Shown here one piece after another: positions 17,244 to 25,066 of a stretch of 64,000 bases of DNA (the stretch's first letter is position 1; each line of letters begins with the position of its first letter). The DNA is taken from contig JAXLSS010000005.1 of assembly GCA_046330395.1 (NCBI GenBank), positions 81,111 to 145,110 on the forward strand. Direction: 5' to 3'. A model generated the notes under the pieces. The model saw nothing but the letters and a program-made list of their open reading frames with translations, had not been told where the DNA came from and searched no databases. Position numbers and translations under genes: made by a program. This stretch comes from Ga0077560 sp046330395 (GTDB lineage: Bacteria; Actinomycetota; Thermoleophilia; Miltoncostaeales; Miltoncostaeaceae).

Positions 17244-18536
17244 TTGGGCGCCGCCGACCGTCCCCGCGTGGGGGTGACCAGCTCGGGACTCCGTGTGGTC
17301 ACCGAACCCATGGCCGGGGTGCGGTCGGTGGCGCTCGGCGTGTGGATCGGCGTGGGGTCCCGCTTCGAGACCCCCGCCCAGTCCGGGGTGTCGCACTTCC
17401 TGGAGCACCTGCTGTTCAAGGGCACCCCGGACCACTCCGCCGAACAGATCGCGCAGCTGTTCGACGCGCTGGGCGGTGAGGTCAACGCCGCCACCGGCCG
17501 CGACTACACCGTGGTGTACATGCGCGTGCTGGACGAGTCGGTGGACCGGGCCTTCCCGGTGCTGGCCGACATGCTCACCAGACCGGCCTTCGCCGACCTG
17601 GACCAGGAGCGCGAGGTGGTGCTGGAGGAGATCGCCATGTACGAGGACGATCCCCAGGACCTCGTGCACGACATGCTCAGCGCGGCCATCTTCCCGGGAC
17701 AGCCCCTGGGCCGCCCCGTCATCGGCACGGCGCAGGTGGTGGGCAGCGTGCCCCGCGACGACATCGGCGCCTACCACCGGCACCACTACCGCGCCCCCAA
17801 CATGGTGGTGGCCGCCGCCGGCAACATCACCCACGAGCGCGCGCTGGACCTGTCCGAGCGACTGCTGGGCGGGGTGGGCACCGGGGGCGAGGCGGCCCCC
17901 TTCGAACCCGGCGTGGTGGGCCCTCCGGTGGTGGCGCTGCGCGCCAAGCCCACCGAGCAGGTGCACCTGTGCGTGGGCGGTCCGGGCCTGTCGCGGTCCG
18001 ACCCGCGGCGTCACGCCCAGTCGGTGCTGGACACCATCCTGGGCGGCCTCATGAGCAGCCGGCTGTTCCAGGAGGTGCGCGAGAAGCGCGGGCTGGCCTA
18101 CTCGGTGGGCAGCTACGCGGTGGGGTACGCCGACACCGGCCAGGTGGCGGTGCACCTGGGCACGCGCGAGGACAACCTGGGCACGGCCTGCGAGGTCATC
18201 GCCACCGAGCTGCGCAAGCTGGCCGACGCGCCGGTGCCCGCCGAGGAGCTGCGGCGCGCCAAGGACCACCTGAAGGGGCGGCTGGTGCTGTCCACCGAGA
18301 GCCCGGGCACGCGCATGAACCGCGTGGGGCGGGCGCTGGTGACCGACACGGAGCTGCTCACCATCGACGAGATCATCGAGCGCGTGGAGGCCGTCTCGGC
18401 GGCTGACATCCAGGCGCTGGCCGACGAGTTCTGGCGCCCGGAGGGCATGAGCGCCGCCGTCATCGGTCCCGACGCGGACGCCATTCGTGCCGGGCTGGCC
18501 CGGCTGTCCCCGTCGCTGGCGGACGCCGCCGGGTGA
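17244..18536 (+). CDS. M16-family zinc metallopeptidase
   Basis: 430 residues, TTG start at 17244 right after an SD-like GAGGAG that overlaps the pnp stop. The inverted zinc motif HxxEH is 'HFLEHLLFKG' (His51, Glu54, His55), with the distal Glu in 'EREVVLEEIAMYEDDPQDLVHD' about 75 residues on. The second half has the inactive-domain signature 'GLMSSRLFQEVREKRGLAYSVGSY' (R/Y pair). The family includes processing-peptidase-like and insulinase-like enzymes. The pnp-M16 pairing is common in Gram-positives, but the substrate is not established. Confidence 0.92.
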   Translation: MGAADRPRVGVTSSGLRVVTEPMAGVRSVALGVWIGVGSRFETPAQSGVSHFLEHLLFKGTPDHSAEQIAQLFDALGGEVNAATGRDYTVVYMRVLDESVDRAFPVLADMLTRPAFADLDQEREVVLEEIAMYEDDPQDLVHDMLSAAIFPGQPLGRPVIGTAQVVGSVPRDDIGAYHRHHYRAPNMVVAAAGNITHERALDLSERLLGGVGTGGEAAPFEPGVVGPPVVALRAKPTEQVHLCVGGPGLSRSDPRRHAQSVLDTILGGLMSSRLFQEVREKRGLAYSVGSYAVGYADTGQVAVHLGTREDNLGTACEVIATELRKLADAPVPAEELRRAKDHLKGRLVLSTESPGTRMNRVGRALVTDTELLTIDEIIERVEAVSAADIQALADEFWRPEGMSAAVIGPDADAIRAGLARLSPSLADAAG

Positions 18537-18585
18537 TCGCCCGCGGCCGGCCCGGCACACCCGGACCGGCCCGCGGACACCGTCG

Positions 18586-19113
18586 TCAGTTGACGGTGAA
18601 GTCCATCCGCATGCCGCCCACGTAGTGCCCGGGCAGGTTGCAGATCAGGGCGTAGTGGCCCTTCTTGAGGTGGAACACCACGGTCTTGGTCTCGCCCGGC
18701 TTGACGTCGCCGGTCTCGCCGATGCTGCCGGCCTCAGAGGCCTTGCCCGTCTTGTCCTTCGGCAGGTTGGCGGCCTTCAGGTTGGTCTTGATGACCACCA
18801 TCTCGTGGACGAGCTTGCCGGCGTTGGTGACCTTGAACGTCACGGCGCCCGCGGGAGCGGCCATGCGGTCCATCTGCATGCCGAACTCGGTGGGCTTGCC
18901 CTCGGTCATCGTGACCAGCGTCCCGTCCACATGGGTGGCGGCCGGGGCCGCGGGATCGGGTGCCGTGGTCGCGGGGTCGGTCGCGGGCGCGGTTGTGGTG
19001 GCGGGGGTGGTCGTCGAAGCGGAACCGCTGGACGAGCTGCCACACGCGATCACACCGGTGAGCGAGGCCGCACCCAGGGCGGCGGTGACGAGAAGCTTGA
19101 GGGGACGCTGCAA
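18586..19113 (-). CDS. Cupredoxin-like lipoprotein
   Basis: About 175 residues. TTG 19113 is preferred because GGAG (19122-19125 on the minus strand) lies eight bases upstream; an in-frame GTG at 19122 overlaps that SD. The N-terminus is a lipoprotein signal (LKLLVTAALGAASLTGVIAC), with Cys as the lipid anchor. A Ser/Thr/Pro-rich linker follows, then a beta-rich domain. The tail 'HLKKGHYALICNLPGHYVGGMRMDFTV' has the Cys-x4-His-x4-Met spacing of a type I copper site, and an upstream His lies in 'KLVHEMVVIKT'. A role in extracytoplasmic electron transfer or copper binding is inferred. No redox partner lies nearby. Confidence 0.8.
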   Translation of the reverse strand: MQRPLKLLVTAALGAASLTGVIACGSSSSGSASTTTPATTTAPATDPATTAPDPAAPAATHVDGTLVTMTEGKPTEFGMQMDRMAAPAGAVTFKVTNAGKLVHEMVVIKTNLKAANLPKDKTGKASEAGSIGETGDVKPGETKTVVFHLKKGHYALICNLPGHYVGGMRMDFTVN

Positions 19114-19269
19114 TGGACACACTCCGGGGTTGCTGAACGTTCGTTGGTTGACTCGGCATCGAAGGTAGGTCGCCTTGATTGGTGTGCCTTGGCGGGGGAG
19201 TAAGGGTTTGTCCGGGTGACCGGCCGTGCCGGATCGTCGGGACATTCGGACCACCCCCGGCCCATCAGA

Positions 19270-19275
19270 TAGCCT
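19270..19275 (+). promoter_or_regulatory. -10 box TAGCCT, leaderless start of dapB
   Basis: TAGCCT, seven bases (GCCGCCC), then ATG 19283. No SD is present. TTCGGA at 19245-19250 is a weak -35 candidate. Confidence 0.55.
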
Positions 19276-19282
19276 GCCGCCC

Positions 19283-19972
19283 ATGATTCGCGTGCTTGTG
19301 GCGGGCGCCGGCGGGCGCATGGGGGCCACCGTCGTCGAGGCCGTCACCGCCGCCGACGGCATGGAGGTGGTGGCGCGGGTGGATCCCCAGCTGCCGGCCG
19401 GTGACGGCGTGTTCGGGGACGTGGCCACGGCCATCGACGCGGTGCACCCCGACGTGGCCGTGGACTTCACCCAGCCCGCGGTGGTGTTCCCCAACGCCCT
19501 GGCCTACCTGGCCGCGGGGGTGCACGCGGTGATCGGCACCACCGGGCTCACGGCCGCGCAGGTGGACGAGATCCGCGCGCAGGCCGATGCGGGCGAGGCG
19601 AACGTGCTCATCGCGCCCAACTTCGCGGTGGGCGCGGTGCTGATGATGCGGTTCGCCGCGGAGGCCTCGCGCCACATGCCGAAGGCCGAGATCATCGAGC
19701 TGCACCACGACGGCAAGCTGGACGCCCCGTCGGGCACGGCGCTGCGCACCGCGGGCCTCATGCAGGGCGACCCCGTCGTCCACTCCGTGCGCCTCCCCGG
19801 GCTGGTGGCCCACCAGGAGGTCATCCTGGGCGGCCTGGGGGAGACGCTCACCATCCGCCACGACTCCCTGTCGCGTGAGAGCTTCATGCCCGGGGTCGTG
19901 CTGTCGGTGCGGCGCATCGGGCGCCGACCCGGACTCACCATGGGGCTCGAGCCCCTTCTGTTCGAGGAGTAG
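19283..19972 (+). CDS. dapB: 4-hydroxy-tetrahydrodipicolinate reductase
   Basis: Reduces hydroxy-tetrahydrodipicolinate to tetrahydrodipicolinate with NAD(P)H, in lysine and meso-DAP synthesis. 229 residues, shorter than the E. coli enzyme but usual for Actinobacteria. The Rossmann start is 'IRVLVAGAGGRMGATVVEAV'. The substrate-binding and catalytic stretch is 'EIIELHHDGKLDAPSGTALRTA', with the conserved His-His and Lys. 'AVIGTTGLTAAQVDEI' and 'IAPNFAVGAVLMM' are also family-typical. The next gene starts four bases after the stop. Confidence 0.95.
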   Translation: MIRVLVAGAGGRMGATVVEAVTAADGMEVVARVDPQLPAGDGVFGDVATAIDAVHPDVAVDFTQPAVVFPNALAYLAAGVHAVIGTTGLTAAQVDEIRAQADAGEANVLIAPNFAVGAVLMMRFAAEASRHMPKAEIIELHHDGKLDAPSGTALRTAGLMQGDPVVHSVRLPGLVAHQEVILGGLGETLTIRHDSLSRESFMPGVVLSVRRIGRRPGLTMGLEPLLFEE

Positions 19973-19976
19973 CCGC

Positions 19977-20936
19977 ATGCCCTTCACCCAACGACGCCCG
20001 CTGGGCGCGTCCGGGCTGTCCGTCGCCCCGCTGTGCCTGGGCGCCAACGTGTTCGGCTGGAGCGCCGACGAGGAGCGCTCCCATCAGGTGCTGGACGAGT
20101 ACGTGGCCCTGGGCGGCAACTTCATCGACACCGCCAACATCTACTCGGCGTGGGTGCCCGGCAACGAGGGCGGTGAGTCGGAGGAGATCATCGGCTCGTG
20201 GCTGGCGGGCCGGAGCGACCGTGATCAGCTGGTGATCGCCACCAAGGTGGGGATGGCCGGCGGGGCGTTCCCCAAGGGCCTCGGCCGCGACGCCATCCGC
20301 CGCGGCGTGGAGGGGTCCCTGGGGCGGCTCGGGATCGACCGCATCGACCTGTTCTACGCCCACGAGGACGACCTGGAGGCGCCGCTCACCGAGACCGCCG
20401 CCGCGTTCGGTGAGCTGGTGGACGAGGGCCTGGTGACGGCCGTGGGGGCCTCCAACTTCACCGCGCCGCGCCTGCGGGACGCCCTGCGAGCCGCCGACGA
20501 GGTGGGCGCGCCCCGGTACTGCGCGCTGCAGCCCCACTTCAACCTGCTGGACCGCGCCGCCTTCGACGCCGAGACGCAGGCCGTGTGCGCCGAGTTCGGG
20601 CTGGCCGTGGCGCCCTACTACGCCCTGGCCCGCGGCTTCTTGGCCGGCAAGTACCGCCCGGACGCCCCGCTGCCCACCAGCCCCCGGGCCCCCGGCGTGC
20701 AGCGCGACTACTTCAACGATCGCGGCTGGCGGGTGCTGGCCACCGTGGAGGACATCGCCTCGGCCCACGGCGTCACCGCGGCGCAGGTGTCCCTGGCCTG
20801 GTTGATCGCCCACCCGGGCGTCACCGCCCCCATCGCCAGCGCCACCACACAGGAGCAGGTGCGCGAGCTGGCGGGTGCCGCCGAGGTGCGGCTCACCGAG
20901 CAGGACCTGGCCCGGCTCGAGCAGGCCGGCGCGTGA
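19977..20936 (+). CDS. Aldo/keto reductase
   Basis: 319 residues, ATG 19977 with SD GAGGAG. A TIM-barrel NADPH-dependent oxidoreductase with the catalytic tetrad: Asp and Tyr in 'NFIDTANIYSAW', Lys in 'LVIATKVGM', His in 'DLFYAHEDD'. The N-terminus 'RRPLGASGLSVAPLCLGANVFGW' and the C-terminal 'GVTAPIASATTQEQVRELAGA' nucleotide-binding loop fit the AKR12/AKR14-like bacterial subgroup. The substrate is unknown. It shares a transcript with dapB and probably with the cupin gene. Confidence 0.92.
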   Translation: MPFTQRRPLGASGLSVAPLCLGANVFGWSADEERSHQVLDEYVALGGNFIDTANIYSAWVPGNEGGESEEIIGSWLAGRSDRDQLVIATKVGMAGGAFPKGLGRDAIRRGVEGSLGRLGIDRIDLFYAHEDDLEAPLTETAAAFGELVDEGLVTAVGASNFTAPRLRDALRAADEVGAPRYCALQPHFNLLDRAAFDAETQAVCAEFGLAVAPYYALARGFLAGKYRPDAPLPTSPRAPGVQRDYFNDRGWRVLATVEDIASAHGVTAAQVSLAWLIAHPGVTAPIASATTQEQVRELAGAAEVRLTEQDLARLEQAGA

Positions 20937-20964
20937 CCCCCCATCCCGAGAGGACCTGACCGAC

Positions 20965-21372
20965 ATGCCTGACCACGCCTACCGCAAGGCCTCCATCGGC
21001 GACATCGAGCTGCGTGAACGGCGCGGGGGTGGCGCCGGGTCCCGCGACATCGCCGGCGCCCTCGGCGCCACGGAGATGACGGTGCGCCTGTGGCGGTTCG
21101 GGCCGGGTGACGCCATGCCGTACCACCGGCACCGCACCCAGGAGGAGCTGTACACCCTGGTGTCGGGCGGCCCCCAGACCATCCAGGTGGGCGCCGAGCT
21201 GGTGGAGGTGGCCGACGGCGACTGGGTGCGCGTGCCCAAGGACACGCCCCGCCGGGTCATGAACAGCACCGACCGGGACGCCGCCTGGCTGATCATGGGC
21301 GCGCCGGTGGGCGAGGGCATCATGGACGGCGTGCGCCTCGACCCGGAGTCCGGGGAGGAGATCCCGCGCTGA
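20965..21372 (+). CDS. Cupin-domain protein
   Basis: 135 residues; ATG 20965 with a GAGAGGAC SD. A single cupin barrel: motif 1 'GPGDAMPYHRHRTQEELYTLVSG' holds the His-x-His and Glu metal ligands, and motif 2 'VADGDWVRVPKDTPRRVMN' lacks the usual final His. Small cupins of this kind bind a metal and may be isomerases, dioxygenases or sugar-binding proteins; none can be singled out. 28 bases downstream of the aldo/keto reductase, likely the same operon. Confidence 0.85.
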   Translation: MPDHAYRKASIGDIELRERRGGGAGSRDIAGALGATEMTVRLWRFGPGDAMPYHRHRTQEELYTLVSGGPQTIQVGAELVEVADGDWVRVPKDTPRRVMNSTDRDAAWLIMGAPVGEGIMDGVRLDPESGEEIPR

Positions 21373-21385
21373 GCATGGGGTCCGC

Positions 21386-21910
21386 GTGAACCGCAGCCTC
21401 CTGCGCCTGGCCGTGGTGGTGGGGCGGCGGCTGGGACCCGCCGTCGCCACTGCCCTCCTGGCGGCGGCCCGGTCGTGGCTGGCCGACCCCGCCAACGAGC
21501 AGCAGCGCCAGCGGCTGGTGGCGATGCTGCGCGACGTGTCCATCCGGGCCGGCGGACGGGCGGGCCGGATGGCGCAGCAACTGGCACAGCAGGTGGAGCT
21601 GCGCCGGCGGTCGCTGGTGGCGTGGGAGCGCGAGATGATCGCCCTGCGCGGTGAGGTGAGCCGGCACACCAGCGGGTCGGTGCGCCAGGCCGCGATGGCG
21701 GCCTACCTCACGCAGGTGGGGGCGGGGCCCCACCTGGTGCGCGAGGCCCGCCGCCCGTCCGACACCCGCCGCGCCGTGCTGCAGGCCCTCGACGGCGAGG
21801 CCCGCGCCGTCACGGGTGAGCCGCTGGGCCCCGACGAGCGCCGCCGGGCCCTGGAGGCCATCGATGCCGCGCGCGCGGAGTGCTACGCCCTCAGCCCTCC
21901 CGGGGCCTGA
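21386..21910 (+). CDS. Hypothetical protein, helical
   Basis: I do not recognise this 174-residue protein. GTG 21386 lies 13 bases after the cupin stop. The N-terminus has a hydrophobic stretch (LAVVVGRRLGPAVATALLAA) too weak to be a clear membrane segment. The rest is Arg/Ala/Gln-rich and predicted helical, with heptad-like runs around 'QQRQRLVAMLRDV' and 'RMAQQLAQQVELRRRSL'. Codon use matches its neighbours, so it is probably expressed. Confidence 0.55.
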   Translation: MNRSLLRLAVVVGRRLGPAVATALLAAARSWLADPANEQQRQRLVAMLRDVSIRAGGRAGRMAQQLAQQVELRRRSLVAWEREMIALRGEVSRHTSGSVRQAAMAAYLTQVGAGPHLVREARRPSDTRRAVLQALDGEARAVTGEPLGPDERRRALEAIDAARAECYALSPPGA

Positions 21911-21977
21911 GTTCGCATCACGCACGGCGCGGGAGGTGCCCCGCCCCGCCGGAACCGATACCGGGTGTGAGGATCGC

Positions 21978-22667
21978 ATGCCCACGCCCCGCCGCCGCCC
22001 ATCACGCCCGAGACACCGACGTCGTGCCGCCGTCGTCGGCCTGCTGGCGCTGGCCGTGGCCGCGGGGCCTGGGGCGGGCGCCAAGAGCGCGCCGGGCCCC
22101 ATCCTCAAGCGCACCACCAAGCTGGAGAAGCAGGTGAAGAGCCTGTCCGCGCTGGTGGCCCAGCAGGCCGCCACGCTGCGGGCGCTCAGCGCCTCGGGCG
22201 GGTCGCGGGGGCCTGCGGGTCCGGCCGGGCCCGCCGGCGCGTCGGGGTCGCAGGGCCCGAAGGGCGACACCGGCGCGCCCGGTGCCGTGGGTCCCCAGGG
22301 CCCCGCGGGACCGCGCGGCAGCACCGGGGCGACGGGACCACAGGGGCCCCAGGGCGCCACGGGCGACCCCGGGCCCACCGGCCCGCAGGGTCCCGCCGGC
22401 GGCACCATGGCCAGCTACCGGGTGACCGAGTCGACGGGCACCGTCAACACGTCGGCCGGCGTCGAGGTGATGCGGTCGGTGAGCTGTCCGGCCAGCTCCG
22501 CGGCCACCGGCGGCGGGGGGTACGTGGACAACGGCGGTGACGGGATCATCAGCGCCAGCTGGCCGTTGAAGGACGCCGGGGGGACCCCCATCGGCTGGGC
22601 GGTCCGAATCAGCCCGTCGGTGTCCGCCGTGGTGGCCTACCACGTGTTCGCGGTGTGCCTGGCCTAG
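21978..22667 (+). CDS. Secreted collagen-like protein
   Basis: 229 residues from ATG 21978 (SD TGAGGA). An Arg-rich start is followed by a signal-peptide core (VVGLLALAVAAGPGAGA). A short coiled coil comes next ('ILKRTTKLEKQVKSLSALVAQQAATLRAL'). Then about 20 Gly-X-Y triplets, rich in Pro in the X position and Gln/Ala/Thr in Y, with one 'GPKGDTGAP'. A C-terminal domain of roughly 85 residues has two Cys ('SVSCPASS' and 'FAVCLA'). The coiled coil probably nucleates a trimer, the collagen rod follows and the end domain is displayed outside. The ligand is unknown. A hairpin overlaps its stop codon. Confidence 0.85.
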   Translation: MPTPRRRPSRPRHRRRAAVVGLLALAVAAGPGAGAKSAPGPILKRTTKLEKQVKSLSALVAQQAATLRALSASGGSRGPAGPAGPAGASGSQGPKGDTGAPGAVGPQGPAGPRGSTGATGPQGPQGATGDPGPTGPQGPAGGTMASYRVTESTGTVNTSAGVEVMRSVSCPASSAATGGGGYVDNGGDGIISASWPLKDAGGTPIGWAVRISPSVSAVVAYHVFAVCLA

Positions 22668-22680
22668 GGGCCAGGCACGC
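22653..22680 (+). terminator. Hairpin spanning the stop codon of the collagen-like gene
   Basis: GTGCCTGGCC (22655-22664), loop TAGG, GGCCAGGCAC (22669-22678). The 10-bp stem is perfect and can extend by a G-T and a G-C pair. The loop contains the TAG stop. No T-run follows directly; the next one is at 22696-22699. Confidence 0.5.
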
Positions 22681-22687
22681 GTCGTAC

Positions 22688-22782
22688 AGGGGGGCTTTTC
22701 ACAAGGTTGCCCTCTGACGGTCACGCTGCGTATGGCGGGTCCGGGTCGCGGTCCCTCACCACAGCGCCCTTGCGGGCTGCGC
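22688..22782 (+). repeat. Dispersed repeat, copy A (3'-truncated)
   Basis: First 95 or so bases of a repeat unit that is about 230 bp when complete. It begins with a G-run and CTTTTCACA, continues through GGTTGCCCTCTGACGG and ends at the invariant 20-mer CAGCGCCCTTGCGGGCTGCG (22762-22781). At that point it is fused directly to the start of copy B. The second half is missing, as if lost by recombination between tandem units. Confidence 0.8.
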
Positions 22783-23007
22783 ACAGGGTTGGCCTCTGAC
22801 CGAACGCTGCGTATGGCGGGTTCGGATCGCTTGGCGCCACCACAGCGCCCTTGCGGGCTGCGCGGACCTGAGTTGAACCTCCCCGTCCGTGGGTCGGGGG
22901 ACTCACCTCTGCACCGTCCTCAATTCTGGGGCGCAACCGCGTCCCTGGGTGGCGGAGACTTCGACATGGAGCGTGAGATCCGCCTTGCGGATCTCGGTGG
23001 TCAGGGG
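22783..23007 (+). repeat. Dispersed repeat, copy B (nearly complete)
   Basis: About 225 bases. Contains the invariant 20-mer at 22843-22862, then GAGTTGAACCTCCCCGTCC, GGGTCGGGGGACTCAC, an AATT-loop hairpin near 22917-22930, and GGCGGAGACTTCGACATG. It ends in hairpin GAGATCCGC-CTT-GCGGATCTC (22975-22995) and GGTGGTCAGGGGGG. It runs head-to-tail into copy C, sharing the G-run. Confidence 0.85.
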
Positions 23008-23235
23008 GGTTTTTCACAGGGTTGACCTCTGACCGAACGCTGCGGATGGCGGGTTCGGATCGTTGATCGCTACCACAGCGCCCTTGCGGGCTGCGCGGTC
23101 CTGAGTTGAACCTCCCCGTCCATGGGTCGGGGGACTCACACCCTGCACCGTCCCCAATTCGGGGGCCTCGGGCACCCTGGTTGGCGGAGACTTCGACATG
23201 AGGCGTGAGATCCGCACCGCGGATCTCGGTGGTCA
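23002..23235 (+). repeat. Dispersed repeat, copy C (complete)
   Basis: About 234 bases, the best full unit. It begins CAGGGGGGTTTTTCACAGGG, carries the 20-mer at 23076-23095 and hairpin CCCC-AATTC-GGGG near 23152-23164, and ends with hairpin GAGATCCGC-ACC-GCGGATCTC (23207-23227) and GGTGGTCA. Its last bases include the stop codon of the convergent methyltransferase gene (23233-23235), so the repeat edge and the gene end coincide. Confidence 0.85.
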
Positions 23236-24081
23236 AGATGATCGCCGAGTCGGGGCGTAGCAGGCGACCGCTGCCGCCGCTGCCACGTTCAGTGAGTCCA
23301 CGCCTTCCGCCGCCATCGGGATCCTGGCTCGGACGTCGGCCAGGCGCTGGGCGTCCACGCTGAAGGCCGGGCCCTCCGCTCCCGGCGGCAGTGCCGTGCC
23401 TCGGCCCGGCGCCCCCGGCAGGTCGGGCAGGGGACGGCGTCCGGCGCCGGGGTCAGTGCCACCACCGTAAAGCGCCCGCCTCCTGAAGCCACGGCACCGA
23501 CCTCGCGGCGTGATCGACGCGGGCGATGGGATAGGTCGGCACCGCACCACCCATGGATCCCCGGACGGCCCTCCGGTACAGCAGTGGTCGGTGCGAGTGC
23601 CGGGTCCAGCGAGGGCGATCACCCAGGAAAGGGTGGCGTCCACCCCCAGGGCCGCGGCGGTGCGCACCAGCACGCCCAGGTTCACCGGGTTGGCAACGCC
23701 CTCCAGCAGCATCACGGTGGCGGCCTCCCGCACCGTGGCGTCCGGGTCGCGCTCCGGCGGCCGGGCGAACAGGGCCACGCCCTCGCGCACCACGCCGAAG
23801 CCGGTGGCGTGCCGGATCACCTCGTACGGGGCGCTGATGACGGACACGGCGGGGTCCAGCGGCGGCAGCGCGTCGAGGCGTGCCTCGTCCCACAGCAGCG
23901 ACAGGGGCCGGAGCCCGGCGGCCAGGGCCCGCTCCACCACCAGGCGCCCCTCCACCGCGAACGCCGGCACCTCGCGCACCCCCGCCGGGGCGGGACGCGC
24001 GAACCGCCGGTCGCCGTCGCGGAGGGCCACGAATTCGGCCAGCCGAGGGTCGTCGGAATCGGTGATCCTGGTCGTCCGCAC
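23233..24081 (-). pseudogene. SpoU/TrmH-family RNA methyltransferase, frameshifted 3' half
   Basis: The first two thirds read well from GTG 24081: N-terminal 'DSDDPRLAEFVALRDGDRRFARP' and 'FAVEGRLVVERALAAGLRPLSLLWDE' (substrate-binding domain), then motif 1 'ATVMLLEGVANPVNLGVLVRTAAALGVDA'. Beyond about 23630 the homology hops through three frames: 'LLYRRAVRGSMGGAV' and 'PIARVDHAA', then 'SGGGRFTVVALTP', then 'FSVDAQRLADVRARIPMAAEGVDSLNVAAAAAVACYA'. Each hop fits one lost base. The family 2'-O-methylates ribose in rRNA or tRNA through a knotted SAM site. Either this gene is decaying next to the repeat array or the sequence here is poor. CAGGAT six bases before the start may be its -10. Confidence 0.75.
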
Positions 24082-24128
24082 GGGGGGATCCTGCCGGACC
24101 GACCGGCGTCGGTGGCCGCATGCCTCTG

Positions 24129-24134
24129 TAGCAT
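24129..24134 (+). promoter_or_regulatory. -10 box TAGCAT, leaderless start of dapA
   Basis: TAGCAT, seven bases (CCCGGAA), then ATG 24142. No SD. Confidence 0.55.
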
Positions 24135-24141
24135 CCCGGAA

Positions 24142-25020
24142 ATGTTCGGAGCCATTCTCACGGCGATGGTGACGCCGTTCGACAGCGACCTCTCGGTCGA
24201 CGAGGCGGCCTGCGTCGCCCTCATGCACCACCTCGTCACCCACGGGTCCGACGGGCTGGTGATGGCGGGAACCACCGGCGAGGCGTCCACCCTCACCGAC
24301 CCCGAGAAGATCCGGTTGTTCGCGCTGGCCATGCGCGAGGTGGGCGACCGCGCGTCGGTGCTGGCCAACACCGGCAGCAACGACACCGCCCACTCGGTGC
24401 ACCTCACCCACGAGGCCGCCGCGCTGGGGTGCCACGGGGTGCTGGCGGTCACGCCGTACTACAACAAGCCGCCCCGGGCCGGCATCATCGGCCACTTCCG
24501 CGCCATCGCCGAGGTGGGCCTGCCGGTGGTGGTCTACAACATCCCCGGCCGGTCGGTGCTCAACCTCGACCCGGGCCTCCTGGCGGAGCTCAGCGAGATC
24601 CCCAACATCGTGGGCGTCAAGCAGGCGCACGACGACCTGGACGAGCTGCGGGAGATCGCCACCCGCACCGACCGGGCGGTGTGGGCCGGCAACGACGACC
24701 TTACGCTGGCCGTCGCCGAGCTGGGCGGCGAGGGGGTCATCTCGGTGGCGTCCCACCTGGTGGGCGAGCAGATGGGGGCCATGGTGTCCGCCGTCCGCCA
24801 CGGCAACCTGGGTGAGGCGCGCCGCCTGGACGCCGCGCTGCGAGACCTCATCGCGGGCCTCTTCGTCACGGCCAACCCCATCCTCATCAAGGCGGCCCTG
24901 GAGATGGTGGGTCTCATCCCGTCCGCGCGCGTCCGGTTGCCGCTGGTGGAGGCCACCCGGGCCGAGCGGGATGCGCTGCAGGCGCTGCTGGCCCCTGCCG
25001 GCGTCCTCAGCACGCGATAG
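24142..25020 (+). CDS. dapA: 4-hydroxy-tetrahydrodipicolinate synthase
   Basis: Condenses pyruvate with aspartate semialdehyde, the committed step to DAP and lysine; a TIM-barrel tetramer. 292 residues. 'GLVMAGTTGEASTLTDPEK' holds the GTTGE substrate loop. The proton-relay Tyr is in 'VTPYYNKP', and the Schiff-base Lys is in 'IVGVKQAHDDLDEL'. 'YNIPGRSVLNL' is also typical. The leaderless ATG start is supported by the -10 box. The dapA-RNase J order is usual for Actinobacteria. Confidence 0.97.
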   Translation: MFGAILTAMVTPFDSDLSVDEAACVALMHHLVTHGSDGLVMAGTTGEASTLTDPEKIRLFALAMREVGDRASVLANTGSNDTAHSVHLTHEAAALGCHGVLAVTPYYNKPPRAGIIGHFRAIAEVGLPVVVYNIPGRSVLNLDPGLLAELSEIPNIVGVKQAHDDLDELREIATRTDRAVWAGNDDLTLAVAELGGEGVISVASHLVGEQMGAMVSAVRHGNLGEARRLDAALRDLIAGLFVTANPILIKAALEMVGLIPSARVRLPLVEATRAERDALQALLAPAGVLSTR

Positions 25021-25066
25021 CGTTCCCTCGTCCCACGCCCCCGTCCGCCGCGCCCCTGGAGCCGTT

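Noticed and set aside
22840..22900. tRNA-like element (GAGTTGAACCTC resembles a T-arm)
   Set aside because: No acceptor stem, anticodon arm or CCA-compatible ends can be drawn; no tRNA was found in any gap.
22688..23235. CRISPR array
   Set aside because: Units are about 230 bp, adjacent without spacers, and no cas genes are present.
22688..23235. IS element or transposon
   Set aside because: No transposase frame, no clear terminal inverted repeats and no target-site duplication could be seen; a non-autonomous element remains possible.
22721..23236. 171-codon minus-strand frame through the repeat array
   Set aside because: The reading frame relative to the repeat differs from copy to copy, so the peptides do not match each other; the repeat is not conserved as protein.
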